64,000 nt of DNA, from NCBI RefSeq assembly GCF_000091045.1, contig NC_006692.1, positions 1,104,721 to 1,168,720 on the forward strand. Reading direction: 5' to 3'. Made by a program: the position numbers and the translations under genes. This stretch comes from Cryptococcus deneoformans JEC21. Taxonomy: Eukaryota > Basidiomycota > Tremellomycetes > Tremellales > Cryptococcaceae. The notes beneath the pieces were generated by a model that made no database searches, was not told the origin of the DNA, and was given only the letters and a program-made list of their open reading frames with translations. Below are positions 50,264-61,953 of this stretch, in pieces (the stretch's first letter is position 1; every line of letters begins with the position of its first letter).

Positions 50264-52512
50264 ATGGCATCCATGTTGGAGCGCCTTATGGCAAAGACTT
50301 TTCAAAAGCAAACCCCTCCAGCCGATGAGCAGCCCGATTCTACGCCCTATCGCCCTCGCCGAGAACCTCTTCCATACGAGATCCCGGACCCCAAGGGCAC
50401 TCCATGGCTTCTCAAAGTCCCAGACGAAGTTCTCGAGCGAATTTTTTCTAATGTAGATCGCGTGACATTTGTGCGGTGCCATCGAGTAAGCCTTACTTTT
50501 TTGTCTTATCGCACCCACACTCCACCGTTAATCACTTGATGTATGTCTATAGGTTTGTTCTCAGATCAACAATTTTCTGAGCGGGAATACTTCTATGAAG
50601 CTTCGAAATCTCCTACAAACATCTTCCCTCATTCTCAATCCCAATGCTCTCCTTCCTGATGCAGTCAATCCACACCTCGTGCCGCCCTCTAAGGCTCAGC
50701 TTTTGGACACCCTCCGAGAACGCCTCACACGTTTCCGTAGTTTTTCACCCAAGTCGGAGGAGACTGTTAAATTTCAGGAATATGAGGGGAGGTTATATGA
50801 GTTTTTAGAAGGTGTATTGGTGCGGAGTGTACCTATCCCTTATTCGAGACAGATTGGGAATGAGATTGGAGTGTACGAGTTTGGGAAGATGGGAGAATGG
50901 GAGGATGTGAAGAATAGACCTGGTGATGGCAGAGATGGTGGTGGAAAAAACCGAGATGAGGATGATGCGATGGATGAGATTATTGATATCGAGGAAGATG
51001 AAGAGTTTGGTAATATCAGGCGAACGCACAAATTTGGCTTTCAAATGTTGGATTTCGCTTTTGATCCGGGACAGGATCTTTTCGTCGTAGCCGAATACAA
51101 GTGTGTTTGTAATCTTAATTCCTTTGAATTCATCGGCTGACCGAGCTCTCAGGCCTCATCCTCAAGATCCTACTATCAACCTTCACCTCTTTACACTCTC
51201 TACTTTCCAGCCCCATCCACGAGCCAAAGAGCATATCCTCACTTGGCCCTCAGGAACACTCTATGGGAGAGCCCCTTCACTAGGCTTCCAGATATGTGAT
51301 GACGGGCTGTTCGTGCTCAAGAATCATCATCGCGGAAGTAAAGATATGCTCTGTGGATGGCAATGGACGACTGGTCGATTGGCGGTCACACTTATTGCTC
51401 CTCATACATCCACGTTCGAGTCTTTCATTTGTCTTACACCTTCATCTTTCGCCATTCCCAGCGTATCGACGACTTTGAACCCCGATTCTGAGATCCTTGG
51501 GGACCTTACCGACCCGAGCGACCTCATATTTTCCCATCATCTCAACATCTATGCCTTTCCTCCTCTTTCCAGCACTACGGTGAACGAACACGAACCTGTC
51601 CCTCCTCCGCACACAGCTACGCACGTCACGACCATTGACCTACCCGAATTTGTCATTGATTTCGAAAACGATCTTCCTCCACCACGAATGACGATTCGTG
51701 CCGATCCTGCACCCAGGTACAATCTCCCTACCCACCCTATCGGGTCCCCTCAGCCGTTTATCCCCGATCCTGAAAGCGGTATTGTCGTCCTCGAATTTTA
51801 CTGTCAACCCACTGAAGATGAAGAGGGACATCTCCAGACCACGCATTATGTAATGTTTGTGAGGAAGAAGACATTATTGGGCTATCTTCCTGCACCCACT
51901 AGTCCCTTGTTGTTCAGTGCATTCCCCAGGCCCGCGCCAGTCGTGCCATTTGCAAATATCGCACCCAAAGTAAGGATGCTCGGTCCTCACCAGTATGTCC
52001 CATGTAAGTTTAATCCCCTACTTCAATGACGCCGACCTATTCTGATCCTCATTTCCGCATTTTTAGCGTGGGTATGCTACGTCTACCAAGACCGATATGT
52101 TACCAGAAGCGATGTCGAAAGCGAACCTTGCATCCAGCTGTACGACTTTGACCCTATGCGGGTCCGTCAAGCCCAGTTCGACCCTGAATTGAAAGACGGT
52201 CAAAATGCGTTTGAGGTGATCACGGAGGAAGCTGATGTACCATCGCATCAAGAATATAGACACTCGACGTTGGTTAAGGGTGTGAAGACGGGAGCGGAGT
52301 TGCCTTGCACGGTGGCAGAGCTGGAACTGTTGGATGATGGGGTACATACGATCATCATTGATGCGGAGAGAATTATAGCCTTCGATGTGAGTTATCTTAT
52401 TATTCCTCAAGCTGCTAGGCAATCATAATTTTGGTGACTGATTTCGCCATTTCTATTGTAGGATTCAGAAGACGAGAATGACGAGTTATTCATGCGCATC
52501 ATGGAATTTTAG
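50264..52512 (+). CDS. F-box protein with beta-propeller-like C-terminal region
   Basis: The start at 50264 gives MASMLERLMAKTFQKQ. An F-box follows at residues about 45-80 (PWLLKVPDEVLERIFSNVD then VTFVRCHRVCSQINNFL), the SKP1-binding element of SCF ubiquitin ligases. The rest, about 600 residues over five exons, has no named domain. It shows strand-rich repeats reminiscent of a degenerate propeller (FGFQMLDFAFDPGQDLFVV; LGFQICDDGLFVLKNH; DGVHTIIIDAERIIAFDD). An acidic insert (DEIIDIEEDEEFGN) sits near residue 220. It ends DENDELFMRIMEF. This layout is common in basidiomycete F-box proteins. The target is unknown. Confidence 0.75.
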
Positions 52513-52881
52513 AAACATGACTGTAATAATTCATCTGAGTGCATATTTTAGTTGAGATGCAGTCTCCTCTGATCATCATTAATGATCCGGTAAGAAAGCG
52601 AGCAATGCATCAAATAAAAGCCTTTGTTCGTACATGGACTCAAAGATGAGTATTTAGGGACGCAATGCAAAAAGCAGACCAAATGGATGCTGCGGATACT
52701 GTAAAAAGCGCGTCGACGTTATATAAACGTCAGTGAGAGGGAGATGGTGCCTGAAAGTGAAGCTATCTCCATCGCATTTCATTTCGCAGTATTCGAATAA
52801 ACATATATATACATATATCCACTTTTCAATTCACTTTACTTTTTCATTCCGCAACATCTTCACAATCTTATCCTGCCTAAG
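52513..52881. other. Promoter region of the FIT-family gene
   Basis: Tail-to-head spacer between the F-box gene and the FIT-family gene. It contains AT-rich runs (ATATATATACATATA near 52804) and no supported gene. Confidence 0.4.
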
Positions 52882-54451
52882 ATGGCAGCCCGATCGCCTC
52901 GTACCTCGTCGCACTCCCGCAACCCCTCCACAGCCTCCCACATCGACCTCGCGACATTCACTCCCAAATCGGCCGCTGCTCGTCGGATGAGCCACACATC
53001 GACCCTTCAATCCGCTTCTATATCTCCTAGAACATTCTTCGAGAATGTACTCGATGCTCATCAACTAACACTAGCAGGCGTGGTCAGTTCATTGATGTTG
53101 TGAGCTGCTCCATGTAACTTTCGATTGAATACAAGCTAAAACAACAGATGATCGTGGCAGATGCGGAATCATGTACTCTCTTGTCCTCTCTACATCACTC
53201 AACACTTCTGAAATACATCATAACCACATCCCCGAGCGCGTCGCCTACTTTGCTCGTAAATCCAACATTCTGAACGTCATATTTGTCAAACGAGCTTGGG
53301 CTTGGACATCTGCCATTTACCTCTTACACCTTGTCACTTCTCCTCGAAACCGTTCCAGGATGTTTAGCTTTTCCACTCCTCCCAACGATGGACGAATCAG
53401 AAGGTTATTGGTCTGGATAGCAGCTACCGCATGCTGGGCTGTATTCACAAGGTGGTTCTTTGGTGCAGGCCTTGGAGATCGAATCATTGCCCTTACGGGT
53501 GGGAACTGTGCTCTTCCTTTACCGCCCTCTATCTCACCTATCCTTGCTCGGCACACTTTTGGTAAACTATTCACTGCTGGACCTCAAGGATCATCAGGCC
53601 AGGAAAAAATCTACATTGCCCTCCCTTACAAATTTTGCACCGGCGTTCCTCTCACACCTGACGCTTTGCCTGAACTATTCGCTCTCCTCCCTGGCGGCGG
53701 CAAGGGAACTGCCATCCCACCAGGAGGCGGACCTACCGCTTCGCATGAAAGTCTCGCTCCCCTTCCGCGCCCGAGGTGGCATAAAGGGTTCGACATTTCT
53801 GGTCACTCTTTCCTCTTGACGCTATGTATCATGGTTCTCGGCCGCGAGCTCGCTCCTACTTGGCGAGCTTGGGCCGGTGGTAAAACGGCTGGGTTGCGCT
53901 ATGGAAGGGCTAGAGGGTGGAAGAGCAAGGTTCATGGGTTGATCGCTCTTGCGGCGACGGGGCTGGTAGGTATCTGGATGTGGATGGTACTCATGACGGC
54001 TGTGTACTTCCATAACCCTCCCGAAAAGCTTGCAGGGCTTTGTACGTCCTGCTCATCATCTTCTCCCATTCTCAGATATTTAGCTGATTCATCTATTTTT
54101 CTACTGATAGTGCTCGGTCTCTTGTCTTCCGGCTTGATTAACCTTTTCATTCCGACCTTTTCCCCATCTCCCTTCAATCCTATCACAACAACACGAACTC
54201 CAACGCCTCCAGCCTCAGGCTCGGGTTCATGCGAAGGGGAAGGACGACCATTTTCTCACAGTTTAGGTGACGACGGAGAAGAAGAAGAGGTGGTGGATGA
54301 GAATAAGGCAAGGAGAGAGAATGTGGTGGATAGTGGTATTATTTACAAGGTTGATGGTGAGGATGGGAAAGGTGAGGAGGACCTTAAGGGGAGAGTGAAC
54401 GTGAAGCAGAAAGAGGCGTTAGCGACAAAGGAGAAGACCAAGGAGCAGTAA
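52882..54451 (+). CDS. SCS3: FIT/Scs3-family ER lipid-droplet protein
   Basis: FIT proteins are ER membrane lipid phosphatases or acyl-CoA diphosphatases required for lipid-droplet budding and ER lipid balance. Exon 1 (52882-53099) encodes a Ser-rich cytosolic N-terminus and FFENVLDAHQLTLAGVV. An intron with GTGAGC donor and GGCAG acceptor joins it in phase to CGIMYSLVLSTSLNTSE and then YFARKSNILNVIFVKRAWAW. The FIT signature HKGFDISGHSFLLTLCIMVL carries the first catalytic His. A later helix (LLSSGLINLFIP) lies in the last exon. The final about 90 residues are acidic and disordered and not part of the fold. A possible further intron at 54040-54109 leaves the frame unchanged. Confidence 0.85.
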
Positions 54452-54956
54452 AGCATCTTGTAGAGACCCCATTTATGTCTTTTTGTCTCTCATGGTATGG
54501 AATAGTATGTACTTTGATATGAGGAGCAAAGGAATTAGAGAATGCGCGTCATGTAGCTGTAAACACGACAAAGTAGACTTTTTCTTTCAACAGAAACATG
54601 CATATCATCCGTCTTCTTATTTTACGGTGCCAATGAATGAAGAGAAGACCAAATCACATATCATATCATATTCTAATCAAATTAGAACTGGAAAGCCTTT
54701 GAAATCGAGTCCCTATGAACCTATTACCGAGAATCGTATGGCGTACAGTAGATCTGATGTATCGCGGACGACGAAATACTAAGGGGTAAAATTGGGGGTA
54801 TATAGAAAAAAGATCCCTTACAAAACAAAAACCGCTCAATGCTATGTATCATATTTCAACACTTTTGAAGAGACCAAGCTTTTACAAACGTCTCCCTCCC
54901 ACACCATTCTCATTGACGTCTGACGCTTTCGCCAGTTATCCAGACATCACATCAGA
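54452..54956. other. Convergent 3' intergenic region
   Basis: AT-rich spacer between the ends of the FIT-family gene and AP180. It presumably contains both 3' untranslated regions. Nothing else is recognised. Confidence 0.5.
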
Positions 54957-57900
54957 TCAGATCAACGATCCCTGCTGGGCTTGCTGTTGGAACGGCTGCT
55001 GCTGTTGCTGCTGCTGTTGTCCAAATATTCCTTGTCCCTGTCCATGGTTTTGTCCACCAAACGCCGATAACCCGCTAAAGGCGCCCATCCCTGTCATCTG
55101 CGGGTTCAACCTTCCAGCATTAGATGACGATCCTCCAAGCATGGTAGATTGCCTAAACGGGTTGGGAGCTCCTGTCATTTGGGGCACCAGACCGCTGCCA
55201 GTTCCCGCTGAAGATCCCGCAGGGTTACCAGTGTTTTGGAATGACAAGGATCCCAAGCCGGGGAAACCTGTACTCTGCGGCTGAACGGCTCCAACTCCAT
55301 GAGCGCCACTCGGTGAGGCTACAGCAGAACCGGGGTTTGATCCAGCACCAGATTCAGGTAGGGGTGGTAAGTTCTCCATCAACTGATTACCAAAGCTGCT
55401 CGAAGGTTTGAATGGCTTAATGTTAGAGCCGCCATACCCGGTAGGTTGGGGTTGAATGAAACCATTCGCACTGCTGTTGGTGTTTGCGCCTGTGGTCTGT
55501 GAAGTGAGCCCTGAAGTCGCGCTGGTACTACCTGTAGGGTTTGTAGACAAGAACGACAGCGGGTTCGAAGAGGAAGCTGTTTGTGTAGATGGAGAGGAAG
55601 CACCAGGACGATTAACAGACAAAGATCCGAATTGAGACAAGAAGTCCGTCCCACCACCGCCAGTGTTCGCATTGGCAGAACCATTCGTCTGGTTCTTGTT
55701 TGATGCAAACTCGCTCGCAATGCTCGACATCCCTGTACCCTGAGCACTCCCTTGCTGGCCCGCTTGATCCGCTGGTTGCGTCTGCTGTTGCTGCGCTTGA
55801 GGCTGACCCCATGCTCCGTCACTATTACCGGTATGAAGACCCATCATCATCTCATTCATTGTCGGCTTCTTCTGCGGCGGCTGATGCTGGGATCGAAGAG
55901 TAGGTACAGGAGGAACAGCGCCGCCTGCAGGGGCGAAGGGGTTCTTCGAGCCTGTTGTCTGGGCCGTCAAAGGTTTAGCCTCGGAGCTGGAACTGGCAGC
56001 TGTGCCGTTGGAAGGAGGAGTAGAGAATGCAGGCGTCGACCCTGGACGTTGAATTTGGCCTTGTCCTTGTGTCTGATGAGATGGTTGGGCAAAAGGCGAA
56101 GGAGAAGAAGGTTGGGACATGGGCCCGCTCAAACCGCCCATACCCATACCATTGCCAGTAAGCATCATACTCTGCCTGAAAGGGTTAAATCCAGTAGCCT
56201 GAGGCTGTAGGAATCCAGTTTGCTGAGGCTGCATCTGCATCTGCATTTGCGGCTGTTGAGCTTGCGCATGGGGTGGCTGAATGAAACCAAATTCTCCTCC
56301 TGCACCTGGTTGTCCTGTAGACATAGGCATCATGGACTGTCTTCCAAACGCCATGGCACCTGTTTGTTGAGGCTGGAGGAAACCTTGTTGTTGTGGATGA
56401 GAAAAGCCGGTCATCTGAGGCTGCATGAATCCAGTTTGCTGGGGCATCATCATAGATTGGCGGAAGGGATTGAACTGCTGATGCTGGTTGACAGTCATCT
56501 GAGCGTAGTTGATCCTATATATAATGCTTAGTCTAAAATCAAAATGATTACACGGGCTCGGAAACATACTGTTGAGGAGCACCGCCAAACATGGTAGGTT
56601 GCTGGTCCGCTTGAATAGATTCGAAGAAATCTTGGATCTTTTTCGAAGCTCCCGCGGGAGCTTGAGGCTTAACTTCCGGCGCAGGAGATGCAGCCTTGGT
56701 CGATGTCGATGTGCTCTTATCGGGCGAAGCTTTCCTTGTGGGCTCTGTATCACTCGGACGCCTACTACCTCCCTCGACGACTCCCAGACTCCTCTTGTAA
56801 TCCATTCTATTTTGCTCAAAGTTGGGATCGTTGAGGTACTCTTCCAACGCCTTGACGAGCCCTGTTGGGGCATGCTTGAGATTCGGCACAGGGACATTTA
56901 AGACATGGTGAAGTTTTCGGGCAAAGGAGAGGTAGTCAACGACTTTGTCGGTTTGCTTGATGAAAGATTTATAGATTTCAAACGAGTCGGTAGCGTCGAC
57001 CTTGGACATTTCGAAATAGTGCTCTGTTAGATGGGCAACGGTATGTCAGCCAGGGACGTGCGTGTGAGTACAAAACACACCTAGGATGTTGCAGACACCT
57101 TCATTACCGGCCTGGAACAAGACAAGCAAGTCTTTTACAAGAAGTCTCAATGCCAAAACTGTGTTTTCGTCTCTCAAATCATCGTCATAAAACTGGATTT
57201 CCATCAGCCCAATCTCATTACAATTCATGGAGCGTACCTTGCACTTGATGAGACTGTCCAATAACCTTTGCACCACCTTGACTTCTCTCAGCAAACCCTT
57301 CTCTACAGGAAGATGTCTTAATCTTCTTGCTTTTGCTAATACGCCCGTTAGCTAAACGACAATTGACGCCCCGGCTACCTCCATATGGACAAGATCCAGA
57401 TCGACCTAAATCGACTTACAAGCAGCACCCAGCCCATCACTCCTCCTGTTAGACTCTGTCTGCACTCTTATAAGGTCTCGCTTTAAATCCCTATACACCC
57501 TAATTCTGTTGTCGAGGTAGTCGGCATAAGCACCCATGCTAGCAGGGGGGACGTATCCTGTAGTGAAATCAATCAGCATCTGGCAATATCGCCCCGATAG
57601 GGAAGACCTGATGATAAAGCGTACCTTGGAACCGCTGGCTATAGATATTCCGGAGTCTCAAGACATCGTTTCTGGCGAGAACATCGAGCAGAGCTTCAGT
57701 CTGTCCAGTGCGTATCATCTGGTGCAACGTAAGGAGGCCCTTGAACACGACCTAGTATGCCGTCAGGACTCGGTGACTCTTTGCTCTAGAGCACCATTGA
57801 ATGCTCACCACACCGTTGGTATCTCTCAACCTTTGTGCGAGTACGATCGCAATCTCGTTGATCGAGCTGTCGTCCGCATAGGTAGCAGCGATTAGTGAAT

Positions 57901-57979
57901 CAATGTACTTTGCTTTAGGAGGGGCGTTCTTCGGCTTTGTCGCAAGCTTTACGATCTTGTCGAAGGATTGGGCTGTCAT
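54957..57979 (-). CDS. YAP1801: AP180/Yap1801-type clathrin assembly protein (ANTH domain)
   Basis: An endocytic adaptor that binds PI(4,5)P2 and clathrin at plasma-membrane pits. The start at 57979 gives MTAQSFDKIVKLATKPKNAP. The N-terminal ANTH domain covers about 290 residues over several short exons: KYIDSLIAATYADDSSINEI, VFKGLLTLHQMIRTGQTEA, VEKGLLREVKVVQRLLDSLI and FEIYKSFIKQTDKVVDYL. The C-terminal exon is Gln/Pro/Gly/Met-rich. It carries four NPF motifs (QFNPFRQSMM, FNPFRQSMML, KNPFAPAGG, PNPFRQSTML), which are ligands of EH-domain proteins such as Pan1 and Ede1. It also carries nine copies of [LIVM]xxQxTG. The last residues are poly-Gln followed by QQAQQGSLI. Confidence 0.9.
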
Positions 57980-60338
57980 GGTCGCCGAGCAGCCGTGGAG
58001 GTTTGTGAGGAAGACGGAGATGAGGATGAGACGTTGCAGACCGAGAGATACGAGTGGGAATAAGGTGGTGGTAATACGCTAGTATTCGGGGAACAACACA
58101 GCTGGAGTGGATCCATCGCGCCTAACTAGATCCAAAAGAGGCAGAGTAGGCGCGGGAGCTGCAAGGAGCAACCTGATGACATCATCATTGTTTATCTCAC
58201 GCGTATCGTGTTGGCCATCCAAGATACCGGTAGCGGGTTATTTCCTTCCTTATAGAGTTATTTTTATAAGGTTTTAATTATCCGACTCACGGCCATTTAC
58301 GAGCAAACATCTTCTAGTACTCGCCGTGTGCTTGAGAACAAGATTGATACTGTACTATTCATTATTCGTGGCTATAATACTCGGCAAATACCCTATATTG
58401 GTCAGCTCGTCCTCCATCTCGGACAGCTACACCGACTGGGATCAAGCTACAACTGGCGCTGACAAGTGGCTCCGACCGTCGTTTGTTCAGGTTTAGCGAC
58501 GAGTTCATAAATCTCCATGAGGGAAGGGAAGAGAGGAGTGAGGGTGCTTCGGAGTAGGGAATGATGGTGGGATCGATGCCGATCAAGGAACTGGGTGAAA
58601 CTTCCTGATCACGTCGTTAGATGGATTCTCAGATAATTGAAGATCGATATCTACTGTGCTAAGCCATTGGGCCCAAGTAGGAACTTCAGGCAGCCCACTC
58701 TTCATCAATGCCCATCTGAAACAGATCAGTATCGATGATATCAAAGCCCCTGTACAGCCATGGTCAGTCACTCAACACCAGCAGCTCCAACTACCCTCAC
58801 ACACTTATCGTCGGCAGATTTTGACTTCATACCAGCCGTATAACAGGGAGGGGTTGGGCAAAAGGTATCCTTGGCATGTATACGACGATGTATGAATATA
58901 AGTGGTCCCCAAGTATCTGCTTTGAAATGTGAGCCATCAAACAATAGACGTTTGGCTGCCACTTTCTCTTGATTTCCCAGTTAAAACATCATACAGTCAA
59001 GTGTCGTTAGAAGAACCATCATTATCTCAGTGCCTGGGAATCAATACAGGCACTTCTTGACTATCCATTATTGCTCGACATCTTGTTTGGCATCAAAGAT
59101 GCTGCTGCTGCCTGATAGAGAGTATGATCTGACAGGTTGGTCAGGTCGGCGGACGATTTGTTTCTGACGGATAGCCGACTATGGAATAGATCAGTTTTTT
59201 AGGTATCCAGGCTCTCCAAAAAAGGCGTTGACAGGTCCCTAAAGTTTATAGACGCCTTCGGGATGAAGCAGCAAGACTCTTACACTGTACCATTGAACAA
59301 CAGCAGAAAACCGATTATAACTTTAATTTGTAGATCTTTGGACTCGAGCTCACCTAGGGGCGTCCCGAGGAGGGCGAGAGCGAACGGACGGAAGGAGGCC
59401 AGAAGACCAAGCAGAGCAAAGTAGTCAAGTCTAACTCTAAAGAGAAATGGGAGACCGGACATGATATTATGAGCCCTTTCCTACTGCGGGCTCCGTAGTG
59501 GATGCATGCTTACAAGGTGCAAGACCACAAGTGCCATTCGGGCGCATCAAATACAAACTTTGCTCCATCGGGAAGTTTGTTCCAAAAGGCTAGCAGCGCG
59601 TGAGATCAAACTGAGCCTTTTGGTGTGTATGTGTCGGAATCTGCTGGATGCATCCCATGCCTCTCCAAGGGTGTTGTGCAAGGAAGATGGGCGGTCCCAT
59701 TTGAGATCGAAAGTCGAGCCTTTGTAACGCGTTTTGTTCAACTTTGTTGAAACTTTACTACTTCTAAAGGTAATGGACGGGACCAAATACGTAATGAGCC
59801 CAAACCTTTTATTAAAATGTGGAATCTCACTGGTGGGGCGACAGTTCGGGATCGCGTCGGGCTAATTTTGTAAACCCGGCCTTGAGTACTGGTATGACGT
59901 TTTTTGTCTTTGTTTGTTGTCGCACAAAGCCTTCATACTCCTCCATACTCGTCACCGTGCCGCTCACCGTCATTTTCCACGAGTCTTGAAAATATTGCGT
60001 ACCGTGCAAAAGGTTTTCACACCGCAAGGCAGCGCACGGCTTTGCAGCTAGCACGGAGGGAAAACCAGACGAACACACAGATGGGGACCTCTTGATGCAG
60101 GGGCTGTGCACGGACCCTCTTCCTTCCCTTCTGTGTGCCGCCGGATCCTCACCGTCCGCCGCTTGGCGACTAATACGCGTTGTTAATTTCAGATCAGATA
60201 CATCAATCAGTCAGCATGGCAGATGGATTTTCATTTTAAATCATCCTTTCTTTCTCTTAGCACCGTTAACGCACCAAGCTAATACTGACCCTCTTCCAAC
60301 CTACGCCCTCGTTCCCGCCCGCCGTCGCCACTGCCGCC
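57980..60338 (-). other. Unresolved region with coding-like minus-strand segments
   Basis: No complete gene could be built. Protein-like minus-strand pieces include SMEEYEGFVRQQTKTKN (near 59900), KGSTFDLKWDRPSSLHN (near 59690), LPDGAKFVFDAPEWHLW (near 59550), FALLGLLASFRPFALALL (near 59400) and GLPEVPTWAQWLSTVDID (near 58680). They lie in different frames, and the available GT/AG sites do not join them all in phase. The region may hold a degenerate gene, two small multi-exon genes, or chance frames. The first 300 bases also contain the AP180 promoter. Confidence 0.2.
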
Positions 60339-61129
60339 ATGTCCTCCGCCACCGCCACCCAGTCGGCGGCCGCCGGCTCCAGCCAGGCATCCAACTCTAA
60401 CAACCCGTCGGCCTCACGCAGTGCCAGCCGCACCTCCACGACCGTCAGCATCCCCGGGACGGCCGCCGCGGGTGGCATCACCGTTACCCAGCCACCGAGC
60501 ACGGCCAGCGCGAGTTACTACAAGATTGCAAAGGATAGCTGGATCACCTTTGGCTGGAACATGACTAGTCTCTAGTGCGTTTACTGCCGTATCTCTACAA
60601 TTACAGTACTTTGCCTGCGATGTCGCCAGCTGCTGACGTCTTCTTTTTTCGAACAGCGTTACGCCCACGTCACTAACCGTCGTCGCCTCCTGCTCTGCTA
60701 ATGGTAACACTTACCCTGTCGGCCCAACCACCTCGCCATACAACGTGTTTCCCGGCAACACCACCCAGGTCGTGTGGAATCCTTGGGAGTGGGAACAAAT
60801 CCCGACAGAGGTGCCGTTTGCAGAAGCGACCTATGTGCTCTCCGTCTGGGACGAGAGGGGCCCTGGAGCGGCGCGAAAGGGCGGGTATTTGACTCCGTAT
60901 TCGGGGACGAATTTTATGATGTATAGGCCAGCGGGGTATACGAGTATTGCTGGTGAGTTGGTGTTTGCGTCGATCGGTTCAAACTAACTGGTGGTCCGAT
61001 CTAGATGGATGGCAATGTTCCACATGCTCCGACGCATTATATACACTCTCCCAACCGGCTCATCTCCTAGTCCTCACGACGTTTATTGTCACTATCATCT
61101 CCGCCTGGGGTATCCTCAGAAGATCATAG
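60339..61129 (+). CDS. DUF7137-like membrane-anchored protein
   Basis: Three exons join in phase at SLY-VTPTSL and SIA-DGWQC, giving about 220 aa. The first 55 residues are Ser/Ala/Thr-rich. The globular part (ASYYKIAKDSWITFGWNMT; ASCSANGNTYPVGPTTSPY; VVWNPWEWEQIP) fits the small fungal extracellular domain catalogued as DUF7137, with three Cys (ASCSANG and CSTC). A single C-terminal hydrophobic helix (LLVLTTFIVTIISAWGIL) ends in RRS. A cleavable signal peptide is not visible at the ATG at 60339. An upstream exon may supply one, or the protein is tail-anchored. Function is unknown. Confidence 0.65.
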
Positions 61130-61953
61130 GGCGTTCATTTTTTCTGGAGAAGACCGAAAGCCGAGAGGCAAAAAGTTCATGGTGATGGTGGTGATTCGAG
61201 GGAGCTGGAATCCTTGTCTGGACGGATGAAAGGTTGGCAAAAGTTGGCAACAGTGATGCTGCGTTACGAGGATAAGGCCGGTTCGGACGGTGCCAACGGC
61301 TTTGGGGTCTATTTGAATCTTTCTTGGAGGGCAAAAGGGTGTGATAGGGGGTAGACTCATTGAGCCAGTCGGGGTGGTCAAAAAGGTTTAATTCTTCACG
61401 GACTATTCTAGCATCTTTTCTCCTCTTCGCTTTTCTCAGAGCCAACTACGAACACTTGACTTGTCTAATATTTTCCTAATTCTTTAATTGACGATTTTCA
61501 CAACCTTTTTTCTTTGTGTATACGTGCAAGCTTCTATCACCGTACATATATGAAGTATAGTGACGATGGAAAAGAGATACCGAAAGCTTTAAAATTTGAA
61601 GCACAGATTTCTCGGGAAAGACTCATCTAACCGTATGTAGATATCTGTAATCTCTAATCCGCCATCCCCGCTACTACCCAAAAGGTTGAGCTCTTTTTTT
61701 TCTTTCCCAACGACAAATCCCTCCAACCCTCCCAACCCCTTCATTCGCCGCCGCTCGCTCCGAGCACCGATTTAATATCTTGTGTGTTGAACCACGGGTA
61801 TGAAATTTATGTCCTCCGCCATCCAAATCTATATCCCCAGTCCCATCCAGTCTCTTGTCGTCTTGTTCCACGCCCTTTTTACAGCAATAAAATGTCCCCT
61901 TTTTCCCCTTCCATCCATCCACTCCTGAAAAAAAATCAATTCATTCCTCAACC
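61130..61953. other. Convergent 3' intergenic region
   Basis: About 820 bp between the ends of the DUF7137-like gene and SEC14. Frames are short and unsupported. It likely holds both 3' untranslated regions. Confidence 0.5.

Noticed and set aside
55752..56210. Leu/Arg-rich plus-strand frame opposite AP180
   Set aside because: Antisense shadow of the Gln-rich coding exon (CAG/CAA read as Leu-rich on the other strand).
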